DNA of 47,218 nt, taken from Acidimicrobiaceae bacterium. Lineage in GTDB: Bacteria > Actinomycetota > Acidimicrobiia > Acidimicrobiales > RAAP-2. Shown here piece after piece: positions 42,852 through 47,218 of the stretch; within the stretch, counting starts at the first letter, position 1, and each line of letters starts with the position of its first letter. A program made the position numbers and the translations under genes. Where the stretch lies: the NCBI GenBank assembly GCA_003133545.1, contig PKYA01000075.1, positions 14,647 through 61,864 of the forward strand, read 5' to 3'. The notes under the pieces were generated by a model. The model did not search any database. It was not told the origin of the DNA and saw only the letters and a list, made by a program, of their open reading frames with translations.

Positions 42852-42917
42852 GCCCTCACTCTTGTCGATGGAGCGCTCCTCCGGCGGACGCCCACCGAGT
42901 CCGGGGAATGGCGGCGA

Positions 42918-43184
42918 TCAGGAAGTGCGCATGGACGCGCCACCGAGACGCGTCCCGGCGCGGATCAACAAAGCGCCGACCTGGTGCCCGATCCGTCGCC
43001 GCGCCGTGCGACTACCCGGGGCGATCCGGGGTGGGACCACGCGCAGGTTTGCTACGCCCGTCACCCGCGAGTACACGGCTGCCGGTTGCCCACCGGCCCC
43101 GTCAGTCTTCCGGGGCTGTGGGCTGACCAAGAGGTCGCGGCGGTGCTCCTCACCCATCCGCTCGCCCAGCCACACCTGCAACAT
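42918..43184 (-). CDS. Hypothetical small basic protein
   Basis: An 88-residue reading starting at ATG 43184, chosen because AGGAGG stands seven bases ahead; an upstream TTG at 43256 and GTG at 43223 are in frame but unsupported. Sequence opens LQVWLGERMGEEHRRDLL and ends with a basic amphipathic helix (RRRIGHQVGALLIRAGTRLGG). Function unknown; no recognised domain. It lies 66 bp upstream of the sulfatase gene and would be first in that minus-strand run, in the intergenic space facing arsR. Low compositional contrast leaves some doubt that it is real. Confidence 0.55.
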   Translation of the reverse strand: MLQVWLGERMGEEHRRDLLVSPQPRKTDGAGGQPAAVYSRVTGVANLRVVPPRIAPGSRTARRRIGHQVGALLIRAGTRLGGASMRTS

Positions 43185-43238
43185 TCGGATTCCTCCTGCG
43201 ATCTCGACTGGATCGAAATTCACCCGGCAGCTGCCAGT

Positions 43239-43316
43239 ATAGGCCTCATTTGACAATAAATCAATGATATTCTAATATAGGCTTATGCCTATGTTCTATG
43301 AAGAGCAGGAGCCTAT
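43239..43316 (+). promoter_or_regulatory. arsR promoter and ATAGGC/GCCTAT operator array
   Basis: TTGACA (43250-43255), exactly 17 bases and TAATAT (43273-43278) make an almost perfect sigma-70 promoter; six bases later is the arsR ATG, so the message is probably leaderless. ATAGGC-TTAT-GCCTAT (43277-43292) is a perfect inverted repeat over the start site. Further half sites are ATAGGC at 43239-43244 and GCCTAT at 43311-43316. The arrangement fits autorepression. Confidence 0.7.
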
Positions 43317-44349
43317 ACCGCTCCCGCCCATCTTCCTCTCCTCCCCCTCGCTGGCCTGCGATCTGACCTGGGTCCTGTGGGTGGCGCTGCGCCCGGCGTG
43401 GCGCGCGGACTTCCCCCTCGCCACCGAGCTTCTCGAGCAGCGTGAGGACCTGATCGACCGGATCTGCGCCTTCTGGGGCGACACCGGACCCGGCGTCTGC
43501 TTCACCGAGCTGCAGATCCTGGCCCACCACGCTGGAGCGCTCGGCGAGCCGTCCCCCGCCGCGCTGTGGGCCGCCGTCGAGAATGCCGTCGCCACCGTGC
43601 CGACAGACCTCGGATTGGAGTCCGAGAGCGCCGAGGACCGGGCCATCTTCTTGCGCCGGCTCGAGTTGCTGAAGGCCTCCCCCGCCATGGTCGGCGCCTA
43701 CATCGACCTCCTGCGCGACGTGTGGGACCTCGTCGACGAGATCTGGCAGGCCGCCCTTCCGGCCTTGGAAGAGTCCGGGCGCCGCGTTGTGGCCCAGCTC
43801 GAGAGCGGGCGTGGGCTGGGTGAGCTCGTGGGTGACCCGTGTGAGACATTCGACTCGTGGCTGCCCGCCATCAATGCGCATATCGGGTCCGGCCAGCCCT
43901 TGCTGGTGGTGCCGTGCATGTTCTTCGGCAAGTGCCTCTACCTGGAGTTCCCCGGCCTCACCCTCGTCGGCTCCGGGTTCCGGCGCGACGACGTCGCGGC
44001 GCGTGCCCGCACCGAGCTCCTGGCCCGCCGACTCAAGACGGTGGCGGACCCCACCCGCCTGGCGCTGCTGCACTACTTGGCCCGGACCCCGAGCACGGTG
44101 GGCACCCTGGCGAGCACCTTCGGCCTGGCGCAGCCGACCGTGAGCATGCACATGAAGTCGCTCCGCGAATCGGGACTGGTACACGCGGAGAGGTCCGGTG
44201 GACGGCTTGAGCTGCGCGCCGACCCCGAGGCGGTGGATGCCCTGCTCGCCGAGCTGCGCGGCGTGATCGTGCGCGACGCCGGCACGACGCCAAGCGGGCT
44301 GACCGGCGCGAACGCTTCCGACGCGCCGTACGCCGTGGCGCAGTCGTAG
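43285..44349 (+). CDS. Large ArsR-type transcriptional regulator
   Basis: The 354-residue product has an N-terminal region of about 240 residues with no enzyme motif, and a C-terminal ArsR winged helix (about 245-325): RLKTVADPTRLALLHYLARTP, then TLASTFGLAQPTVSMHMKSLRESGLV (recognition helix) and the wing SGGRLELRADPEAVDALL. Actinobacterial ArsR relatives with this large N-terminal domain (DUF5937-like) are known but uncharacterised. Cys residues in the N-terminal part (such as VPCMFFGKCLYLEF) could bind a ligand or metal. ATG 43285 lies at the predicted start of transcription; ATG 43291 is an alternative. It converges with the DHA2 gene, stops 5 bp apart. Confidence 0.88.
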   Translation: MPMFYEEQEPIPLPPIFLSSPSLACDLTWVLWVALRPAWRADFPLATELLEQREDLIDRICAFWGDTGPGVCFTELQILAHHAGALGEPSPAALWAAVENAVATVPTDLGLESESAEDRAIFLRRLELLKASPAMVGAYIDLLRDVWDLVDEIWQAALPALEESGRRVVAQLESGRGLGELVGDPCETFDSWLPAINAHIGSGQPLLVVPCMFFGKCLYLEFPGLTLVGSGFRRDDVAARARTELLARRLKTVADPTRLALLHYLARTPSTVGTLASTFGLAQPTVSMHMKSLRESGLVHAERSGGRLELRADPEAVDALLAELRGVIVRDAGTTPSGLTGANASDAPYAVAQS

Positions 44350-44353
44350 CCGG

Positions 44354-46006
44354 CTACAGCTCGACGAAGCCGGCGACGGCTCGGTCCGGCTCGGACCCTT
44401 CGCTCCCCTCGCCGGGCGCCGCGGTAACCAGGGCCGTGGTGCGCAACGGGATCTCCTTCATGATGAGGCTGAGCACGACCGCCAGCGCGGCGAACGGCAC
44501 AGCCACGAGGAACACGTCCTGCAGGGCGTGGCTGAACGCGTCGACCACGACGGCCCGCTGGGCGGGCGGCAGGTGGTCGATCTGTGCCGGGTTGGCGGTG
44601 ATGCTGCCGCCGTGGAGCAAGCGGAGCTGCGCCTTGGTGGCGTGCGCCGAGAGTTGGCTGAGCAGGCGGCTGTCGAACACGGCGCCGAGAGCGGACACGC
44701 CGAACGCGCCCCCGATGGTGCGGAAGAACGTCGCCGTCGAAGTGGCCACGCCCAGCTGGGAGTAGGGCACCGCGTTCTGCACGGCCACGACGAGCACCTG
44801 CAGGACCAGCCCGACGCCCAGGCCGACCACGAACATGTACGACGCCGCCACCGGCAGCGTCGTGTGCGGGCCGAGCCGGGAGAGGAGCACCAACCCGACC
44901 GTGAGCACGGCCGAGCCGGCCACGGGGAAGATCTTGTACCGGCCGGTGCGGGTGACGAGGCGCCCGCTCACGATGAAGGTGATCAGCATGCCCGTGACGA
45001 CCGGCAGTACTTCCAACCCCGACGCCGTCGGCGTCGCCCCGTGGACCGCCTGGAGGTAGAGGGGCAGGTAGATGATGGCGCCGAACATGGCGACGCCGAT
45101 GATGAAGCCCACTCCCGAGGCCGAGCTGAACGTGCGGTTGCGGAAGAGTGCGAGCGGGATGACCGGCTCGGTGGACCTGGTTTCCACCACGCAGAAGGCG
45201 ACGAGCAGCACGACGCTGACGAGGGCCAACCCGAGGATCGGAGCTGAACCCCATCGGTACTGCGTCCCGCCCCACGTAGTCATGAGGATGATGGCCGTGA
45301 CGCCGGCGGACAGGAGGGAGATCCCGGCCCAGTCGATCTTGTGGTGCACACGGTTGGTGGGGAGGTGGAGCACCGCGGCGATGACGAACAGGGCCACGAT
45401 GCCGATGGGTACGTTGATGTAGAAGATCCACCGCCACGAGAGGTGCTGGGTGAACAGCCCGCCGGCCAGGGGCCCCGCCACGCTGGTCACGCCGAACACG
45501 ACGCCGAAGTACCCCATGTACTTGCCGCGCTGGCGGGCCGGCACGACGTCGCCGATGATCGCTTGCGCGCCCACCATGAGGCCGCCCGCCCCGACGCCCT
45601 GGACGGCTCGGAAGGCGATCAACTCCACCATGCTCTGCGAGAGCCCCGAGAGCATGGAGCCGACCAAGAAGATCACGATCGCCAGCTGGAAGAGGTTCTT
45701 CCGCCCGTAGAGATCGCCCAGCTTGCCCCACAGCGGTGTCGAGATGGTCGTGGTCAAGAGGTAGGCGGTCACCACCCAGTACAGATGGTTGAGGCCGTGC
45801 AGATCGCCGGCGATGGTGGGTAGCGCCGTGGCCACAATCGTCTGATCGAGCGCGGCCAGGAACATGCCCAGCATCAGCGCGCCCAAGACCACCAGTATCC
45901 GGCGATGCTCCTCGCCCGTGGGCGCCCCGAACCCGAGCGCCTGCGCCGAGGGCCCATCGCCTACCGGGGGCACGGGCGACGCAGGCACGGCGGTGACGTC
46001 AGTCGA
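44354..46006 (-). CDS. DHA2 family MFS drug transporter (14 TM)
   Basis: A 550-residue proton-coupled exporter: DQTIVATALPTI, motif A GKLGDLYGRK, then AIIGDVVPARQRGKYMG, and a motif C-like VVFGVTSVAGPLAGGLF. Helices continue to about residue 510, followed by a short charged tail. It is a paralogue of the transporter part at 20990-23050, with closely similar helices, but lacks the fused winged helix. GTG 46006 overlaps the marR stop by 8 bp. The order marR-DHA2 implies that the upstream regulator controls it. Confidence 0.93.
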   Translation of the reverse strand, partial: STDVTAVPASPVPPVGDGPSAQALGFGAPTGEEHRRILVVLGALMLGMFLAALDQTIVATALPTIAGDLHGLNHLYWVVTAYLLTTTISTPLWGKLGDLYGRKNLFQLAIVIFLVGSMLSGLSQSMVELIAFRAVQGVGAGGLMVGAQAIIGDVVPARQRGKYMGYFGVVFGVTSVAGPLAGGLFTQHLSWRWIFYINVPIGIVALFVIAAVLHLPTNRVHHKIDWAGISLLSAGVTAIILMTTWGGTQYRWGSAPILGLALVSVVLLVAFCVVETRSTEPVIPLALFRNRTFSSASGVGFIIGVAMFGAIIYLPLYLQAVHGATPTASGLEVLPVVTGMLITFIVSGRLVTRTGRYKIFPVAGSAVLTVGLVLLSRLGPHTTLPVAASYMFVVGLGVGLVLQVLVVAVQNAVPYSQLGVATSTATFFRTIGGAFGVSALGAVFDSRLLSQLSAHATKAQLRLLHGGSITANPAQIDHLPPAQRAVVVDAFSHALQDVFLVAVPFAALAVVLSLIMKEIPLRTTALVTAAPGEGSEGSEPDRAVAGFVEL

Positions 46007-46499
46007 CACGGGCGTCCTCGAGGTCGCGCTGCAGTGCGGAGGAGAAGCGCCCGAGGAGGGTGGCGAAGCTGTGCAGGTCAGCATTGTTCCAGCCCGAGAG
46101 CAGACCCTCGTACCACTCGCGCCGGGCCTCGAGGACCCGCGCCAACGTCTGACTCCCGGCCGGGGTGAGCATGATGCGGGTGGCGCGCCGGTCGTCGGGA
46201 TCGGGCCGGCGGGAGATCAGGCGCTCGCGTTCGAGCTGCTGGATCTTCCGGGTGACCGTCGGCGCGTCGACCCCAAGCAGCTCGGCCAGGTCGGTCACGC
46301 GCAACCCGTCGCCGTGGATGTGCAGTTTGTAGAGCAGGGCCGATCCCGCCCGGTCGAGCCGGACCCCCGCCGCGGTGAGCAGCCGCTCGTGCAGGCGCAC
46401 TTGGGTGATCGAACCGGCGACAACCTGGAATGCAGCCTGAATCTGGTCCACCGAACCATTCGCCGGGACGGCGGGTCGCGTTTTAGTTGCTTTCGGCAC
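45999..46499 (-). CDS. MarR family transcriptional regulator
   Basis: A 166-residue MarR protein: DLAELLGVDAPTVTRKIQQLERERLI (wHTH helix 3 and recognition helix), RPDPDDRRATRIMLTPAG (wing), and EARREWYEGLLSGWN. GTG 46499 lies exactly six bases after TATGAT, so it is probably leaderless. The N-terminus is Lys/Thr-rich. Codons 3-6 are part of an inverted repeat that should be its own operator. It precedes the DHA2 exporter with which it overlaps. Confidence 0.94.
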   Translation of the reverse strand: MPKATKTRPAVPANGSVDQIQAAFQVVAGSITQVRLHERLLTAAGVRLDRAGSALLYKLHIHGDGLRVTDLAELLGVDAPTVTRKIQQLERERLISRRPDPDDRRATRIMLTPAGSQTLARVLEARREWYEGLLSGWNNADLHSFATLLGRFSSALQRDLEDARVD

Positions 46500-46511
46500 G
46501 CAACTATCATA
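46484..46511 (-). promoter_or_regulatory. marR promoter -10 and TAGTTGC/GCAACTA operator
   Basis: TAGTTGC (46484-46490) is perfectly inverted as GCAACTA (46500-46506) with a 9-nt spacer. Read on the minus strand, TATGAT (46511-46506) is a -10 element overlapping one arm, and the predicted start of transcription coincides with the GTG at 46499. No good -35 is seen. Binding would cover the promoter and start codon. Confidence 0.65.
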
Positions 46512-46550
46512 CGCCAGGCAGGCGTGGCGTGGCGGCGCGGTGCTCCGGGC

Positions 46551-47090
46551 TTACGGCAGGTAGACCACCGCCTGCCACTGACCGGTCATCTCCTCGCGGC
46601 ACAGCGCCGCACCTGAGCGCAGGGCCCAGCCGACGACCTCGGCCTCGGGGGCGCCGTGGGAGGCGAGCACCACGAGTCCCCGGCGGGGATGGTCCTGGCG
46701 TACCAGCCATCCCGGCGGGACGGGCACCCCGGCCTCTGCCAGTCGCGCCGCTGCCTTGGCTCCTGTCGGGTGCAGCAGACCGATCGTCACGCCCTCGGTC
46801 GAGCGTCTGGTGGGGCGAGCCGGCACCAACGTGCACATGGTGACCGGCGGCTGTCGGGTGCCGAACAGGCTGAAGAGGCCCGGGGGCGTCGTCTGCTGTT
46901 CCTCCTCGTCCAGTTCGACGCCGGGGAGCAGGTTGATCCACCCCTGGCCCGCCTCGGTCAGGTGGCGCAGGTACCCGGTGATCCGGCCGGTGTCCGCGGA
47001 CGTGAACTCGAACCGGTCGATGTCACGACTGGTCCTCACTGGGGCGGGAGGGGCCCGGACCTCGTCCACGGCGCGTGCATGCCCGACCAC
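46551..47090 (-). CDS. Conserved hypothetical protein
   Basis: A 179-residue product that I do not recognise. It is soluble, with no membrane helix or signal. Visible features are ITGYLRHLTEAGQGWINLLPG, a PPGLFSLFGTRQPPVTMCTLVP segment, and HPTGAKAAARLAEAGVP. The C-terminus WQAVVYLP is hydrophobic. GTG 47090 is the outermost start; GTG at 47069 or 47039 are alternatives, and a CATAGT just upstream of 47090 would favour a later one. It is divergent from a nitroreductase gene and upstream of marR on the same strand. Confidence 0.75.
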   Translation of the reverse strand: MVGHARAVDEVRAPPAPVRTSRDIDRFEFTSADTGRITGYLRHLTEAGQGWINLLPGVELDEEEQQTTPPGLFSLFGTRQPPVTMCTLVPARPTRRSTEGVTIGLLHPTGAKAAARLAEAGVPVPPGWLVRQDHPRRGLVVLASHGAPEAEVVGWALRSGAALCREEMTGQWQAVVYLP

Positions 47091-47158
47091 ACTATGGCGG
47101 GGACGCCGCGGCAGCGTGCAGCGCCGTGCGGTGCGGCGGCGCCCGCTACGGTGCCGTG

Positions 47159-47218
47159 ATGGACCTGATCGAGACCTTGCGGAGCACGGGCGCCGTACGC
47201 GAGTTCCTCCCCGAGCCC
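47159..47218 (+). CDS. Nitroreductase family protein (first 20 codons)
   Basis: The last 60 bases encode an open N-terminus reading DLIETLRSTGAVREFLPEP after ATG 47159, which matches the opening of nitroreductase-family FMN proteins (D-x-x-E-x-x-x-TxAVRxFxxxP). TACGGT ends six bases before the ATG, again suggesting a leaderless message. The rest lies outside the window, so subfamily and cofactor are unknown. Confidence 0.75.
   Translation, partial: MDLIETLRSTGAVREFLPEP

Noticed and set aside
40611-43253. Plus-strand 880-codon open frame across the SDR and sulfatase genes
   Set aside because: The reverse strand carries SDR and sulfatase motifs with catalytic residues; the plus reading is a GC-bias shadow.

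Overview
The window is high-GC DNA carrying densely packed, often 1-4 bp overlapping genes. It most resembles an actinobacterium, and an Acidimicrobiia-like lineage is my best guess. The support is an actinobacterial-style dcw (division and cell wall) cluster with a meso-diaminopimelate-type MurE, a DUF3040 membrane protein, ergothioneine genes, an MptB-like mannosyltransferase, and several starts that look leaderless (a TANNNT -10 hexamer exactly six bases before the start codon). The class-level placement is inference. No rRNA, tRNA, CRISPR array or insertion sequence was seen.

Positions 1-11.6 kb (minus strand) hold the dcw cluster in the order mraZ, rsmH, ftsL-like, ftsI, murE, mraY, ftsW, murG, murC, murB; murB runs off the left edge. 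murF and murD, normally interleaved here, are absent. The mraZ promoter carries a 10-bp-periodic TGGNG box array typical of MraZ autoregulation. Positions 11.8-14.8 kb (minus) hold a lipoate-ligase-like protein, an HNH endonuclease, a small conserved protein, a ROK sugar kinase and DUF3040.

Positions 15.2-18.7 kb (plus) hold an acyl-CoA synthetase, a low-molecular-weight tyrosine phosphatase and a CapA-like protein, preceded by an orphan intrinsic terminator and a tandem palindrome. At 18.7-21 kb a GH4 glycosidase and a BadF/GlcNAc-type kinase diverge from a 22-bp shared promoter. At 21-25.7 kb lie a 14-TM DHA2 transporter fused to a MarR-like winged helix, a DUF2254 membrane protein and a nitronate monooxygenase. 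Positions 25.7-27.4 kb form a lower-GC island: cupin, DUF1059 and NTF2-like genes divergent from a TetR regulator with a clear operator. Positions 27.5-30.2 kb hold a PadR regulator with a Drr-type ABC exporter.

Positions 30.2-33 kb hold DUF427 and a two-gene ergothioneine unit (egtB-egtD). At 33-38.7 kb a UDP-sulfoquinovose synthase (sqdB) sits between a very large polytopic membrane protein and an MptB-like mannosyltransferase, suggesting sulfosugar use in a surface glycan. Positions 38.8-43.2 kb (minus) form a catabolic-looking run: small protein, sulfatase or phosphonate-monoesterase, SDR, EthD, NTF2-like and VOC proteins. Positions 43.3-46.5 kb hold a large ArsR regulator under a near-consensus leaderless promoter, convergent with a MarR-DHA2 exporter operon. 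The right edge has a conserved hypothetical gene and the first 20 codons of a nitroreductase.

The most interesting items are the fused versus adjacent MarR-DHA2 pair, the sqdB context, the missing murF/murD, the MraZ box array, the ArsR half-site array and the recurrent leaderless signature.
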